Shown here one piece after another: positions 53,365 to 63,128 of a stretch of 64,000 nucleotides of DNA. Positions within the stretch are counted from its first letter, which is position 1; each line of letters begins with the position of its first letter. Source of the DNA: Salirhabdus salicampi (GTDB lineage Bacteria > Bacillota > Bacilli > Bacillales > Alkalibacillaceae); NCBI RefSeq assembly GCF_024259515.1, contig NZ_JANBWE010000002.1, positions 310,001 through 374,000 of the forward strand. The letters run 5' to 3'. The notes under the pieces were generated by a model, which saw nothing but the letters and a program-made list of their open reading frames with translations, ran no database searches and was not told the origin of the DNA. A program made the translations under genes and the position numbers.

Positions 53365-53820
53365 CTACATCCACTGTTGAATGATGTACCGAACGACCCC
53401 GACTAAGTATGCGGCAACTGTACCAAACACTATAACCGGACCGGCTAACTTAAACATGTTAGAGGCAACTCCTAACACAAAACCTTCACTTTTATATTCT
53501 AGTGCTGCACTCGTAATCGTATTGGAAAATCCGGTGACAGGTACTGCTGTGCCTGCACCAGCAAACTGACCTAACTTATCATACCAACCGAGCCCTGTGA
53601 AAATAGCTGCAAGCAAAATTAATGTCGTGACAGTCGGATTTACAGCTTGTTTTTCACTAAAGTCGAATACATTAATGTACATGTTCGTTAGCATTTGGCC
53701 AAACACACAAATAAGCCCACCAATAATATAGGCTTTAACACAGTTTAGAAAGATATTCGGTTTTGGTTGATATTGCTTTACCGTGTTTTTATAATTATGC
53801 TTCTGAAATTTTTGACTCAT
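53365..53820 (-). CDS. spoVAC: SpoVAC, spore DPA-channel membrane protein
   Basis: SpoVAC is a membrane subunit that in B. subtilis acts as a mechanosensitive channel for dipicolinic acid release. The 151 residues have a hydrophilic N-terminus (about 1-25) and four helices, with the GAGTAVPVTGFSNTITSAA block shared with SpoVAEB. AGGTGG precedes the ATG. It lies 14 bases after spoVAB. Confidence 0.93.
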   Translation of the reverse strand: MSQKFQKHNYKNTVKQYQPKPNIFLNCVKAYIIGGLICVFGQMLTNMYINVFDFSEKQAVNPTVTTLILLAAIFTGLGWYDKLGQFAGAGTAVPVTGFSNTITSAALEYKSEGFVLGVASNMFKLAGPVIVFGTVAAYLVGVVRYIIQQWM

Positions 53821-53834
53821 ATGTCCACCTCATT

Positions 53835-54254
53835 TTATTGAACAAATATAATCCATTGAAAAAGGGAACCAAAAATTTTGCCAAAGACTAACGCACCAAG
53901 TAACCATAAAAGGTGGGTTTCCATACCAATCCTCTTCGTGATAATCGGGAACACGTTTAGTACTTCCGTTAACCCAGCCGCTAACATCCCAATAAATATT
54001 CCGTGAAAACAACCCCAAATAATCATGAAGATAATAGGGAGTTGTAAGGATACCCCATCAAAGGATAAAATAGTCCCCATCCACGCTCCCATTACCACAC
54101 TCGCCTCGAAATATAATATATATTTTCTCCCTTTCGCTAGCTGAATCAACCGGGGAATGATTCCAAGTACAGTTAAAAATGCAACAAATCCTGCACCTAC
54201 GGCTAATCCTGCGGCAAGGCCGATTATGATTTCGAGTACATTAATCATCTGCAT
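53835..54254 (-). CDS. spoVAB: SpoVAB membrane protein
   Basis: SpoVAB is an integral membrane protein of the spore inner membrane needed for dipicolinic acid uptake with the other SpoVA proteins. The 139 residues contain about four helices, starting with LEIIIGLAAGLAVGAGFVAF. It overlaps spoVAA by 14 bases, so translation is coupled. Two ATG codons (53-54 codons apart from none else) are not distinguishable; the first or third codon could start the protein. It has no known catalytic motif. Confidence 0.9.
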   Translation of the reverse strand: MQMINVLEIIIGLAAGLAVGAGFVAFLTVLGIIPRLIQLAKGRKYILYFEASVVMGAWMGTILSFDGVSLQLPIIFMIIWGCFHGIFIGMLAAGLTEVLNVFPIITKRIGMETHLLWLLGALVFGKIFGSLFQWIIFVQ

Positions 54255-54861
54255 CTTTTTGGCTCACTTTATTTTCGTGCATAATGACATAGTGGTCTAA
54301 ATTTTGTTGATAATTAAACATTTCAACCTCTAAGGGGCTAGGCTCTTCGTTAATCCGTTTTTTAAATAAATGATTAAAAAACAAAATCATCCCGAGGCCA
54401 AGACCGATAGAATAAGGGATTTGTAACCAAAGGGGATACTTCTCCCACCTTCCCGTCATCATAAAATGGAGCTGTTGCTGAACCTCTTGCATACTCACAT
54501 CATAGTGAAAGTTCATAATTGCCATTGCTGCCCCAATGAACAACAACAACCAAATAAAAGAAACAAGGATGAAATTCGGCTTTTTATTCGTATAATCTTT
54601 AATATTCACAATGGTTTGGTTTGGTCCTAATGGTTGTATTTCAAGGTGTGGAAACTGTTCCCGAATTTTTTCTACGACAGAAAAAATATCAAAGATGACG
54701 ATATTTCGATCATGTTTTTTAATTTGGTATAAAAAAAACTGTTCTAATAATAATTTCCATTGCTCACTAGCCGAAATAACAGCAATATCCTTAAGTAACA
54801 CTTTATGTTCCTTTGGAACGGAAATTTTATTGCGTAAGCGAAGATAGACAATCTCCCCCAT
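54241..54861 (-). CDS. spoVAA: SpoVAA membrane protein
   Basis: SpoVAA heads the spoVA operon and is exactly the B. subtilis length, 206 residues. A soluble N-terminal domain (about 1-100) precedes two membrane helices (about 104-120 and 146-163) and an acidic C-terminal tail. A GAGGAGG site precedes the ATG and a sigma-G promoter lies 34 bases upstream of it, fitting late forespore expression. The role of this subunit within the DPA channel is not defined. Confidence 0.93.
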   Translation of the reverse strand: MGEIVYLRLRNKISVPKEHKVLLKDIAVISASEQWKLLLEQFFLYQIKKHDRNIVIFDIFSVVEKIREQFPHLEIQPLGPNQTIVNIKDYTNKKPNFILVSFIWLLLFIGAAMAIMNFHYDVSMQEVQQQLHFMMTGRWEKYPLWLQIPYSIGLGLGMILFFNHLFKKRINEEPSPLEVEMFNYQQNLDHYVIMHENKVSQKDADD

Positions 54862-54894
54862 CGTTATACCTCCTCATGATGAGAAGTCTGAAGT

Positions 54895-54924
54895 TATTAT
54901 GTGTCATATTCTTCATTTTCATGC
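54895..54924 (-). promoter_or_regulatory. Sigma-G promoter of the spoVA operon
   Basis: On the minus strand GCATG (54920-54924), 18 bases, then CATAATA (54895-54901), fitting the sigma-G consensus (GHATR, 18, CATnHTA) at all positions. Confidence 0.7.
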
Positions 54925-54957
54925 GGCCACTCATAGGATCATAAGCAGAAAAAAGCA

Positions 54958-54988
54958 CAAAAAAAAATACCGGAAACATCCGGTATTT
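54958..54988 (-). terminator. Terminator of the spoIIA operon
   Basis: A perfect 10-bp stem, AAATACCGGA/TCCGGTATTT (54965-54974 with 54979-54988), is followed by a run of T on the minus strand, separating sigF from spoVAA. Confidence 0.9.
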
Positions 54989-55740
54989 TACGTTTTCATT
55001 TGATCTTTTATTTGACTTAAAATCTTTTTCTCTAATCTTGATACTTGAACTTGAGAAATTTCTAGCCGTTCTGCGACTTCTGATTGGGTTTTATCTTTAA
55101 AATAACGCAAATAAATAATTAGTCGCTCTCGATCATTCAGGCTTCGAATGACTTCTTTCAACGCGATTTTATCAAACCACTTCGTATCCTCATCTGCTAT
55201 TTGATCAAGCAGAGTGATTGGATCACCGTCGTTTTCATACACCGTTTCATGGATGGAATGAGGTGATTTTGACGCTTCTTGTGCAAAAACAATATCTTCA
55301 GGGGATATGTCTAGTTCGTCCGCAATTTCCTGCACAGTTGGTGAACGTCCTAACTTTTTCGTTAATTCATCCTTTTTCCTTCTAACCTTGTTGCCTGTTT
55401 CTTTTAAAGACCGACTTACTTTTACACTGCCATCGTCACGAATAAAACGTTGGATTTCACCGATTATCATCGGTACAGCGTAAGTTGAAAATTTTACATC
55501 ATAAGAAAGATCAAACTTATCAATTGATTTTAATAATCCAATACAGCCGATTTGAAATAAATCATCTGCGTCGTATCCTCTGTTAAGAAATCGTTGTACT
55601 ACGGACCAAACCAATCGGGTATTTCGCTCGACAAGCAGATCACGGGCTTCTTGGTTCCCGCTTTGACTACTTTCGATTAATTGTTTCACTTCTTCATCAG
55701 GCAACTGTTTTTCTTTATTTTGTTGCAAGTGCACATCCAT
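54988..55740 (-). CDS. sigF: Forespore sigma factor SigF
   Basis: SigF is the first compartment-specific sigma factor, active in the forespore after asymmetric division. The 250-residue protein has regions 2 (RLVWSVVQRFLNRGYDADDLFQIGCIGLLKSIDKF), 3 and 4 (TQSEVAERLEISQVQVSRLEKK). The second of two close ATGs (55738-55740) has better spacing from AAGGGG and gives a length near B. subtilis SigF. It is held inactive by SpoIIAB, encoded 12 bases upstream. Confidence 0.96.
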   Translation of the reverse strand: MDVHLQQNKEKQLPDEEVKQLIESSQSGNQEARDLLVERNTRLVWSVVQRFLNRGYDADDLFQIGCIGLLKSIDKFDLSYDVKFSTYAVPMIIGEIQRFIRDDGSVKVSRSLKETGNKVRRKKDELTKKLGRSPTVQEIADELDISPEDIVFAQEASKSPHSIHETVYENDGDPITLLDQIADEDTKWFDKIALKEVIRSLNDRERLIIYLRYFKDKTQSEVAERLEISQVQVSRLEKKILSQIKDQMKT

Positions 55741-55752
55741 AGGCATGGCCCC

Positions 55753-56193
55753 TTAATTACACAAGGTTTTACTTTGTTTAAAGTATTTTTTAAACCTAAC
55801 AATCGTCCCCATTCCTGGTGTTGATGAAATTTCTACTTCATCCATGAAGTTTTCCATAATCGTAAATCCCATTCCAGAACGTTCCAATTCCGGTTTCGAA
55901 GTGTATAACGGCTGCTTAGCTTCATCTACATTTTCAATACCAATTCCTTCATCGCGAATTTCAATGGCTACATGGTCGTCACGCAACTGCCCATTAATCA
56001 CAACTTTACCTTCACTATTATTTTCATAGCCGTGGATAATCGCATTTGTTACAGCTTCGGAAACGACTGTCTTAATTTCTGTTAGCTCATCCATTGTTGG
56101 ATCAACTTGGGATACAAATGCAGCAACTGTGACACGGGCAAAGGATTCGTTTTCACTTCGAGCTGAAAAAGATAAAGTCATTTCATTATTCAT
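55753..56193 (-). CDS. spoIIAB: Anti-sigma F factor and kinase SpoIIAB
   Basis: SpoIIAB binds SigF and, as a GHKL-fold kinase, phosphorylates SpoIIAA. The 146-residue protein has the N box with Glu46 and Asn50 ([11 protein letters not shown]), G1 DEGIGI and G2 SGMGFTIM motifs for ATP. It overlaps the end of spoIIAA by four bases (ATGA). The operon order spoIIAA-spoIIAB-sigF is universal in spore-forming bacilli. Confidence 0.96.
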   Translation of the reverse strand: MNNEMTLSFSARSENESFARVTVAAFVSQVDPTMDELTEIKTVVSEAVTNAIIHGYENNSEGKVVINGQLRDDHVAIEIRDEGIGIENVDEAKQPLYTSKPELERSGMGFTIMENFMDEVEISSTPGMGTIVRFKKYFKQSKTLCN

Positions 56194-56543
56194 GACGCCA
56201 CCCCCAAGCTTTTCAGCGCGAAGTTTTCATCTTCTTCTAAACGAATAATTTTAAATAAACCTGACAAGTCAAACAGTCGCTTAACAGAAGGAGAAATTGA
56301 ACATACTACCATTTCTCCACCTAATTGTTTCGTTTCCTTATATCGACCCAACATGACACCTAAACCGGAACTATCCATAAAACTTAACGTTTCCAAATTC
56401 ACAATCACGTGCCGGATAGGTTCCTTTTGCATTTCTTTTTGCCACTTTTCTTTTAATTGTTCAGATGTATGGTGATCAAGTTCACCGGACAATCTTACGA
56501 GTAAAACATCTTCTTTACTTTCAAATTCAACGGAAAGACTCAA
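56190..56543 (-). CDS. spoIIAA: Anti-anti-sigma factor SpoIIAA
   Basis: SpoIIAA releases SigF from SpoIIAB when it is unphosphorylated. The 117-residue STAS-domain protein has the phospho-acceptor Ser58 in [12 protein letters not shown]. Translation starts at TTG, eight bases after AAGGAGG. It is the first gene of the operon and a sigma-H-like promoter lies about 40 bases upstream. Confidence 0.96.
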   Translation of the reverse strand: MSLSVEFESKEDVLLVRLSGELDHHTSEQLKEKWQKEMQKEPIRHVIVNLETLSFMDSSGLGVMLGRYKETKQLGGEMVVCSISPSVKRLFDLSGLFKIIRLEEDENFALKSLGVAS

Positions 56544-56579
56544 CCTTTGTGCCTCCTTTTTTATGATGCTAATTGAGTC

Positions 56580-56607
56580 TTTCGCTTTTTCTTTTTTTAT
56601 TTCCTGC
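56580..56607 (-). promoter_or_regulatory. Sigma-H-like promoter of the spoIIA operon
   Basis: On the minus strand GCAGGAAAT (56599-56607), 12 bases, then AGCGAAA (56580-56586), fitting the sigma-H consensus (RnAGGAwww, 11-12, RnnGAAT) with one mismatch. Confidence 0.6.
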
Positions 56608-56654
56608 TTGGCGACAAAAGAAGTGTTGATTCGATGAAATTGGTTATCATATCG

Positions 56655-57818
56655 TTACGATTTGACAAATTCCTTAAAGGATCGCTTTAAAAGGGTCCAT
56701 ATATTTGCAGTCTTCATATCATCCTTTAACACCAATGGTGTTTCGGACAACACTTTATCCCCATTTTTAATTTGCAACACTCCGACTCGATCCCCTTTTT
56801 TCATCGGCACTTTTAACCCTTTGTCATACTTAATCTCTTTTTTCACCTGTTCTGCATTTTCACCTTTTTTCAACAGTAGGGAAACATTATCACTCGTTAC
56901 AACATCTACTTTCTCACTTTGGGCGTTGATCATAGATAGTTGATCAACTACGTCAAAACGTTTGTATAGGGGTTTCGTTTCAAACTGATGAAAGGCATAA
57001 TCAAGCATTGTCGTTATGTCTCGATTTCGCTTTTTTGTCGTGTCAGCACCCATTGCAACAGCGATAACCCTCATGTCGCCACGCTTTGCCGTAGCAGTTA
57101 AACAGTATTTCGCTTCATTTGTATAGCCTGTTTTTAACCCATCTACTCCTTTATAAAACTTCACAAGCTTGTTCGTGTTTACAAGCCAAAATTCATCCTC
57201 TGTACCTTTACGTAAGTAATCATCGTAAATGCTTGTATATTCTGTTATCTTTTGATGCTTTAGCAGTTCTTTTGCCATAATAGCTAAATCTTTCGCTGTA
57301 CTATAATGGTTTTTGGCAGGGAGTCCTGTAGTATTTTGAAATTGTGTGTCTTTCAACCCAAGCTGTTTCACCTTTTCATTCATCAATTTCACAAATGCTT
57401 TTTCACTGCCAGCGATACGCTCCGCTAATGCTACAGAGGCATCATTCCCTGAAGCAATTGCAACCCCTTTTAGCAGGTCATGCACAGTCATTTCTTCGCC
57501 AGCCTCTAAGAAAATTTGTGAACCACCCATGGAAGCTGCATGTTCACTGATGCGAACTTTTTCATCAAGCTTAATTGTACCTTTTTCAAGAGCTTCCATA
57601 ATAAGAATAAGGGTCATGATTTTCGTCATACTTGCTGGTGGTAATCGCTTATCAGCATTTTTCGTATACAATACTTTTCCAGTGTCCTTTTCCATCAAGA
57701 TTGCTGATTTAGAATGTTCCGCAAGGTCTAAGTCGTTAGATTCTTCCGCAAAGATTGATGTCATCGGAAATGAAACAAGCATGGAAAGTGTGATCATCAA
57801 TGCTGTAATTTTTTTCAT
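56655..57818 (-). CDS. dacF: D-alanyl-D-alanine carboxypeptidase DacF
   Basis: DacF is a low-molecular-weight penicillin-binding protein expressed in the forespore that adjusts cortex cross-linking. The 387-residue protein has a signal peptide (about 1-25), S63-M-T-K66, S123-G-N125 and KTG (GLKTGYTNEAK) motifs, and a PBP5-type beta-rich C-terminal domain ending in an amphipathic membrane-anchoring helix (WTLLKRSFKEFVKS). It lies upstream of spoIIA, as in B. subtilis. A sigma-F-like promoter precedes it. Confidence 0.94.
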   Translation of the reverse strand: MKKITALMITLSMLVSFPMTSIFAEESNDLDLAEHSKSAILMEKDTGKVLYTKNADKRLPPASMTKIMTLILIMEALEKGTIKLDEKVRISEHAASMGGSQIFLEAGEEMTVHDLLKGVAIASGNDASVALAERIAGSEKAFVKLMNEKVKQLGLKDTQFQNTTGLPAKNHYSTAKDLAIMAKELLKHQKITEYTSIYDDYLRKGTEDEFWLVNTNKLVKFYKGVDGLKTGYTNEAKYCLTATAKRGDMRVIAVAMGADTTKKRNRDITTMLDYAFHQFETKPLYKRFDVVDQLSMINAQSEKVDVVTSDNVSLLLKKGENAEQVKKEIKYDKGLKVPMKKGDRVGVLQIKNGDKVLSETPLVLKDDMKTANIWTLLKRSFKEFVKS

Positions 57819-57846
57819 TCATTTTCCCTCCATTCCTGATGTTTCA

Positions 57847-57876
57847 TATTTTTTCCATGTAACACAAAATTTATAA
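57847..57876 (-). promoter_or_regulatory. Candidate sigma-F promoter of dacF
   Basis: On the minus strand TTATA (57872-57876), 15 bases, then GGAAAAAATA (57847-57856), matching the sigma-F -10 (GGnRAnAHTR) fully and the -35 (GywTA) at four of five bases. Confidence 0.5.
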
Positions 57877-57889
57877 CCATTTTTTAAAA

Positions 57890-57918
57890 GAAAAAGCCCT
57901 AACTTTTTGTTAGGGCTT
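57890..57918 (-). terminator. Terminator of the deoB-punA-pdp operon
   Basis: A perfect 10-bp stem, AAGCCCTAAC/GTTAGGGCTT (57894-57903 with 57909-57918), is followed by TTTCTTTT on the minus strand. Confidence 0.88.
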
Positions 57919-57928
57919 GGGTCCTTGC

Positions 57929-59233
57929 TTACTTTGTAATAATATCCTGGATTAGTGTAGGTGGATCCACTCTTTCGGGCTGTATTGTAATGTTGGAATA
58001 TAACTTTTCTTTCACTTGTTCAATGGATGTATCATTGGCATGAATCGTTAGGATTGGTTCATCTTTTTCAACGTAGTCCCCGACTTTTTTATGAAGAAAA
58101 ATGCCTACAGCATGATCAATAATCGATTCTTTCGTTGCTCGGCCTGCACCTAGCATCATAGCCGCTGTGCCAATTTCATCAGCAACCATCTCTTGAATGT
58201 AACCAGATTCCTTTGCTAACAGGGAAACTCGATTTGCTGCTTGGGGCAATCTTGATTGATCATCAATCACAGCGTCATCTCCGCCTTGAGCACGTAAAAA
58301 ATTGCGAAACTTTTCCAAAGCTAAATCATTTTCCATGCTCTGTTCAAGCATTTGTTTCGCTTGATCAAGTGTATCAGCCTTTTTTGCTAACACTACCATT
58401 TGACTACCGAGGGTTAAACAAAGTTCTGTTAAATCTTCTGGTCCTTCCCCTCTTAACGTATCAATTGCTTCTTTTACTTCAAGTGCATTTCCGATGGCTC
58501 TGCCTAATGGCTGACTCATATCACTAATAACAGCCATTGTATGACGGTTTACTTGGTTCCCGATATCAACCATCGCCTTTGCCAACTTTTGCGCTTCTTC
58601 AGTGCTCTTCATAAATGCACCCGCCCCGGTTTTTACATCCAAAACGATGGCATCAGCACCAGCGGCAATTTTCTTACTCATAATAGAGCTGGCAATAAGG
58701 GGAATGGAGTTTACCGTGGCCGTTACATCTCGTAAACCATACAACTGCTTATCGGCTGGGGTTAAATTTCCTGATTGACCCATCACTGCGACATGATTTT
58801 TGTTCACAAGATTAATAAATTGCTGTTTGTCTAATTCCACATTAAAGCCTGGGACAGATTCTAATTTATCAATCGTACCACCTGTATGCCCTAAGCCACG
58901 TCCGCTCATTTTCGCAACAGGTACACCAACGGAAGCGACTAGGGGGGCTAATACTAATGTCGTCGTATCACCGACACCCCCTGTTGAATGTTTATCAACT
59001 TTAATGCCCGATATAGCCGCTAAATCAATGGTTTCACCGGAATGGACAATCGCCATCGTAATATAGGCTCGTTCTTCATCGGTCATCCCATTAAAATAAA
59101 TCGCCATACATAATGCACTTGCTTGATAGTCAGGAATTGTTCCTTCTGTATATCCGTTAATGAAAAATTGGATTTCTTCTTCCGTTAACTCATATCCGTC
59201 CCGCTTTTTTTCAATAATATCGACCATTCGCAT
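57929..59233 (-). CDS. pdp: Pyrimidine-nucleoside phosphorylase
   Basis: Pdp phosphorolyses thymidine, deoxyuridine and uridine to the base and (deoxy)ribose-1-phosphate. The 434-residue protein has the family signature [13 protein letters not shown] for phosphate binding, [17 protein letters not shown], and the conserved [21 protein letters not shown] block. It follows punA by 22 bases. In B. subtilis pdp lies with deoC and nupC; here it joins deoB-punA, a common layout in other bacilli. Confidence 0.95.
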   Translation of the reverse strand: MRMVDIIEKKRDGYELTEEEIQFFINGYTEGTIPDYQASALCMAIYFNGMTDEERAYITMAIVHSGETIDLAAISGIKVDKHSTGGVGDTTTLVLAPLVASVGVPVAKMSGRGLGHTGGTIDKLESVPGFNVELDKQQFINLVNKNHVAVMGQSGNLTPADKQLYGLRDVTATVNSIPLIASSIMSKKIAAGADAIVLDVKTGAGAFMKSTEEAQKLAKAMVDIGNQVNRHTMAVISDMSQPLGRAIGNALEVKEAIDTLRGEGPEDLTELCLTLGSQMVVLAKKADTLDQAKQMLEQSMENDLALEKFRNFLRAQGGDDAVIDDQSRLPQAANRVSLLAKESGYIQEMVADEIGTAAMMLGAGRATKESIIDHAVGIFLHKKVGDYVEKDEPILTIHANDTSIEQVKEKLYSNITIQPERVDPPTLIQDIITK

Positions 59234-59255
59234 TTAGATCACCTGCCTACACTCA

Positions 59256-60077
59256 TTACGGTAAAGTACGTAAAATTTCTTTCACAAAATCTAAAAAGTG
59301 TTGTCTCACTTTATCTGTCGTTTCGATTACTTCGTCATGGGAAAGGGGTTGATCGAGGATGCCCGCCGCCATGTTGGAAATACATGAAATTCCTAAGACG
59401 GCTAATCCAGCATGTCTTGCCACAATAACTTCTGGAACAGTAGACATTCCAACAGCGTCTCCACCTAACGTACGTAACATGTTCACTTCAGCGCCCGTCT
59501 CATAAGTTGGTCCAGAAACACCAATATAAACTCCTTCTTGTACAGGTAAACCTAGTTTGTTCGCGCTTTGTCTTGCATGTTCAAGTAAATGACGGCTATA
59601 CGCTTGCGACATATCTGGAAACCGAGGCCCAAAGTGATCATCATTCGGGCCAATTAATGGGTTTGTCCCTGTGAAGTTAATATGATCACGAATTAACATT
59701 AAGTCTCCGGGGTTGAAATCTTCATTAATACCACCTGCTGCATTCGTAACTAACAGCTGTTTTACACCGAGCTCTTTCATCACGCGAATCGGAAAGGTAA
59801 CTTGGTCCATGCCATATCCTTCGTAGAAATGAAAACGACCTTGCATTGCAATGACTTGCTTTCCTTCAAGGGTTCCAACAACGAGCTGCCCCTTATGCCC
59901 TGCTACAGTTGATTGAGGGAAATGTGGAATTTCGTCATACGGGATAACGGTTGCATCCTCAATCTCATCAGCCAAGACACCTAAACCTGAACCTAAAATG
60001 AGTCCTATGACCGGTACTTTCCCATTAATTTGCTCTGTAATGTACGTCTTTGATTGTGTGATTTGTTCTTTCTTCAT
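59256..60077 (-). CDS. punA: Purine-nucleoside phosphorylase
   Basis: This 273-residue trimeric-type purine nucleoside phosphorylase cleaves (deoxy)inosine and (deoxy)guanosine. The family motifs GSGLGVLADEI (phosphate loop), HFYEGYGMDQVTFPIRVMKELGV and TNAAGGINEDFNPGDLM are present, with the substrate-contacting YIGVSGPTYETGAEV. B. subtilis calls it PupG (formerly PunA). It follows deoB by 12 bases, so ribose-1-phosphate produced here is converted by DeoB. Confidence 0.94.
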   Translation of the reverse strand: MKKEQITQSKTYITEQINGKVPVIGLILGSGLGVLADEIEDATVIPYDEIPHFPQSTVAGHKGQLVVGTLEGKQVIAMQGRFHFYEGYGMDQVTFPIRVMKELGVKQLLVTNAAGGINEDFNPGDLMLIRDHINFTGTNPLIGPNDDHFGPRFPDMSQAYSRHLLEHARQSANKLGLPVQEGVYIGVSGPTYETGAEVNMLRTLGGDAVGMSTVPEVIVARHAGLAVLGISCISNMAAGILDQPLSHDEVIETTDKVRQHFLDFVKEILRTLP

Positions 60078-60089
60078 GTTTATGTCCTC

Positions 60090-61271
60090 CTACTTCCGAT
60101 CTAAATCAGCTAAAAAGCTTGTTCCATGTTCTGGTCTTTTCACATTAAAAAGTTCAGCGATCGTAGCGCCAACATCAGCAAATGTTTTGCGTATTGGCAA
60201 TTCAATCCCATTTTCAATCCCTTTATAGTGAACGAGTAACGGCACGTATTCGCGTGTATGGTCTGTCCCTTGATGTATAGGATCATTTCCGTGATCAGCT
60301 GTAATAATGAGCAAATCGTCTTCTGTTAATTTTTCGAATACTTCATCTAAACGTTTATCAAATGCCTCTAACGCTTCACCATACCCTTGTGGATCACGAC
60401 GATGGCCATATTTTGCATCAAAATCAACAAGGTTCAAGAAATTCAAACCGTGGAATGGCTTATCCATAGAATCCACTAATTTATCCATGCCATCCATATT
60501 GTCGGTCGTCCGGATTGATTCTGTAATGCCTTCGCCATCGTATATATCAGAAATCTTCCCAAGGGCAATGACATCGTAACCTTCGTCTTTTAATTCATTC
60601 ATAACGGTACGACCAAACGGCTTAAGTGCATAGTCGTGTCGGTTTGGTGTTCGTTGGAAATTACCTGGTTTTCCAACAAATGGACGAGCAATAACACGAC
60701 CAACCATATATTTTTCATCTAACGTCAGTTCTCGAGCAATTTCACAAATACGGTATTGTTCTTCAATCGGAATCACATCTTCATGGGCGGCTATTTGTAA
60801 AACCGAGTCTGCTGATGTATAAACAATTAGCGCCCCAGTTTCCATATGTTCTTCCCCTAATTCATCTAAAATGGCTGTTCCTGATGCAGGCTTATTCCCA
60901 ATTACTTTGCGGCCTGTTTTTGCTTCTAAATCGGATATTAGTTCATCAGGAAATCCGTCCGGGAAGGTTCGAAACGGTTGGTCAATGTATAATCCCATTA
61001 GCTCCCAATGACCAGTCATCGTATCTTTCCCGACCGATGCTTCTTCCATTTTCGTATAGTAAGCTAACGGCTTATCCACTTTTTCAATGCCTTTGATTTC
61101 CCGTATGTTACTTATGCCTAGCCTCCCTAAATTCGGCATATTTAAGCCATTCATATGTTCCGCAATATGACCTAACGTATCTGCACCTTTATCATGAAAT
61201 TCCTCTGCATCTGGTGCTTCGCCTATGCCGACCGAATCCATTACAATTAAAAATACTCGTTTAAACTTCAT
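60090..61271 (-). CDS. deoB: Phosphopentomutase
   Basis: DeoB (Drm) interconverts (deoxy)ribose-1-phosphate and -5-phosphate. The 393 residues form an alkaline-phosphatase-superfamily metalloenzyme: metal ligands lie in [13 protein letters not shown] and TADHGNDP, the phospho-threonine in GKDTMTGHW, and the cap domain in between. It starts the deoB-punA-pdp operon, 49 bases downstream of xerD. Confidence 0.95.
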   Translation of the reverse strand: MKFKRVFLIVMDSVGIGEAPDAEEFHDKGADTLGHIAEHMNGLNMPNLGRLGISNIREIKGIEKVDKPLAYYTKMEEASVGKDTMTGHWELMGLYIDQPFRTFPDGFPDELISDLEAKTGRKVIGNKPASGTAILDELGEEHMETGALIVYTSADSVLQIAAHEDVIPIEEQYRICEIARELTLDEKYMVGRVIARPFVGKPGNFQRTPNRHDYALKPFGRTVMNELKDEGYDVIALGKISDIYDGEGITESIRTTDNMDGMDKLVDSMDKPFHGLNFLNLVDFDAKYGHRRDPQGYGEALEAFDKRLDEVFEKLTEDDLLIITADHGNDPIHQGTDHTREYVPLLVHYKGIENGIELPIRKTFADVGATIAELFNVKRPEHGTSFLADLDRK

Positions 61272-61320
61272 CGTTAACCTCCTCTATTTCAACAACTGCT
61301 ATAAACCCATTTTCTAGTTA

Positions 61321-62205
61321 CTATGCCCTTGGATGGTGATTCCGATAAATATCTTTTAACCTGGCTTTCGATACATGAGTGTAGATTTGCGTTGTTGATA
61401 TATCTGCATGCCCTAACATTTCTTGGACCGCACGTAAATCTGCACCATTTTCTAATAAATGGGTAGCAAAGGAGTGCCGGAGCGTGTGTGGTGTAATGTC
61501 TTTATGTATGTTCTTCCCTTTGGCAATCCCCTTCATCATTTTCCAAAAGCCTTGACGGCTCAAAGGACGTCCGTGGTGATTTAAAAACAAAGCATCCACT
61601 CGCTTCCCCTTTATTAACGTTGGTCGGGCGTTTGCCAAATAGTCCTCCAACGCCTTTTCCGCATGGGATCCGAGGGGGATAATGCGTTCTTTCGACCCCT
61701 TCCCATAACAACGGACAAACCCCATCGTTAAATGTAAATCATTCAACGTGAGGGAAATAAGTTCAGATACACGTAAACCAGTTGCATACATCACTTCCAA
61801 CATTGCTTTATTCCGGATCGTCAAGGGGTCATTTCCCTGGAAATCGAGCAAACGTTCGACTTCCTCACTCGATAATACTTTAGGTAATGTACGTTCTTTT
61901 TTCGGTGTTTCTATATGTAAGCTTGCATCATGATCAAGATGATATTCCCGAACTAAAAATTGGTGAAATGTTCGTAATGTTGATAATATCCTCGCCACTG
62001 AGGATACGGATCGATCTTGTTCATATAAGGTTTGTATAAATTGCATAATATGCTTGCGTTGTATGTGTTGTACGTCTTTCATGCCAAGTTTTTCAATAAA
62101 TTGTTGGTACTGTTTTAAATCTCGTCCATATGATTTCACCGTGTTTTCGGACAATCCTCGTTCAACTGTTAAGTAATGCAAAAAATCTTGAACAGCATGT
62201 TTCAT
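61321..62205 (-). CDS. xerD: Site-specific tyrosine recombinase XerD
   Basis: XerD (RipX), with XerC (CodV), resolves chromosome dimers at dif. The 294-residue protein has an N-terminal SAM-like DNA-binding domain (about 1-85) and a catalytic domain with all six catalytic residues: R145, K169, H240, R243, H266 and Y275. It lies downstream of yqzK and fur, the B. subtilis order. No dif-like site was looked for successfully in this window. Confidence 0.95.
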   Translation of the reverse strand: MKHAVQDFLHYLTVERGLSENTVKSYGRDLKQYQQFIEKLGMKDVQHIQRKHIMQFIQTLYEQDRSVSSVARILSTLRTFHQFLVREYHLDHDASLHIETPKKERTLPKVLSSEEVERLLDFQGNDPLTIRNKAMLEVMYATGLRVSELISLTLNDLHLTMGFVRCYGKGSKERIIPLGSHAEKALEDYLANARPTLIKGKRVDALFLNHHGRPLSRQGFWKMMKGIAKGKNIHKDITPHTLRHSFATHLLENGADLRAVQEMLGHADISTTQIYTHVSKARLKDIYRNHHPRA

Positions 62206-62208
62206 ATG

Positions 62209-62427
62209 TTACTCCCCTAATCGAAAAAAAATGGATAGCCGGTCCAGCCAGTTGCCATCCTCCACATCAGACACTTTCACCGCATTTCCCTTCGGTTTAT
62301 CATAGCGATGAAACTGATCGTATTCCTCGTGCATAAACCGTAAACCAAAATAAAAGAAAAGTGTACATATAACAAAAATGAGTAAGACTTTAAAAAATTC
62401 GACTACTATGTTTAACCAGTTCTTCAT
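62209..62427 (-). CDS. yqzK: YqzK-like small membrane protein (DUF4227)
   Basis: This 72-residue protein has one transmembrane helix (about 6-28) after a short basic start, followed by a charged tail with the family-like FMHEEYDQFHRYD.PKG.AVKV pattern. AAGGAGATATGTTC before the ATG at 62425-62427 sets the start. Position between fur and xerD matches B. subtilis yqzK, of unknown function. It ends three bases before xerD starts, so they are probably co-transcribed. Confidence 0.78.
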   Translation of the reverse strand: MKNWLNIVVEFFKVLLIFVICTLFFYFGLRFMHEEYDQFHRYDKPKGNAVKVSDVEDGNWLDRLSIFFRLGE

Positions 62428-62552
62428 GAACATATCTCCTTTTAATGCGATCGTCATTAGTACAAGATATGCCATTTTTATTGCGTATTATACTATATTT
62501 TCGTAATTCTAGTAATACCATTCCACGGTACTCGAATTCCTTTCGTTTGTAA

Positions 62553-62587
62553 ATAAAAAACCTCTTCTTCCATGTCGGAAAAAAAGG
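62553..62587 (-). terminator. Probable terminator of fur
   Basis: On the minus strand CCTTTTTTTC pairs with GAAGAAGAGG, using G-U pairs (62578-62587 with 62561-62570), followed by TTTTTTATTT. Confidence 0.5.
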
Positions 62588-62610
62588 TCGGTTCGCTTCC
62601 TCTTATTTCG

Positions 62611-63045
62611 TTATTGACAATTACGACAGACACCATGAAATGTGAGGCGATGATCCTTTACAGCAAAGCCCCAATCATTCTCTACGATTTTCTCAACGTC
62701 ACCAAGTAGATCATCCTCAATTTCCTCAACAGAACCACATTCAATACAAACTAAATGGTGATGAAAATGTTCAGCACCTTCTTTACGTAAATCATAACGG
62801 GATACACCGTCGCCAAAATTAATTTTATCTACAATCTTTAATTCCGATAATAATTCTAATGTACGATATACGGTAGCAAGTCCAATTTCTGGAGACTTTT
62901 CTTTTACGAGGAGGTACACGTCTTCGGCACTGAGGTGATCTGCTTCGTTTTCTAGTAGTACTCTTACGGTCGCTTCCCTCTGTGGCGTAAGTTTATAGCT
63001 TTGAGAATGTAATTGTTTCTTTATTTTATCAAGACGATGTTCCAT
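62611..63045 (-). CDS. fur: Ferric uptake regulator Fur
   Basis: Fur represses iron-uptake genes when loaded with iron. The 144-residue protein has an N-terminal winged helix (TPQREATVRVL and AEDVYLLVKEKSPEIGLATVYRTLELL), metal-site histidines in HFHHHLVC and a structural zinc site of two CxxC pairs (C100/C103 and C140/C143). Location next to yqzK-xerD argues for Fur rather than PerR or Zur. A Fur/PerR-type box lies upstream at 63129-63143. Confidence 0.93.
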   Translation of the reverse strand: MEHRLDKIKKQLHSQSYKLTPQREATVRVLLENEADHLSAEDVYLLVKEKSPEIGLATVYRTLELLSELKIVDKINFGDGVSRYDLRKEGAEHFHHHLVCIECGSVEEIEDDLLGDVEKIVENDWGFAVKDHRLTFHGVCRNCQ

Positions 63046-63128
63046 GTATGCCCCTCCCTCGTATTACCCACTAACATTATAAGCAGACATGAAATTAGTG
63101 TCAAATTAAAATCATTACAATATATTCA

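Noticed and set aside
57346-57876. 176-codon plus-strand frame opposite dacF
   Set aside because: Antisense shadow of dacF, which has all three PBP motifs on the minus strand.
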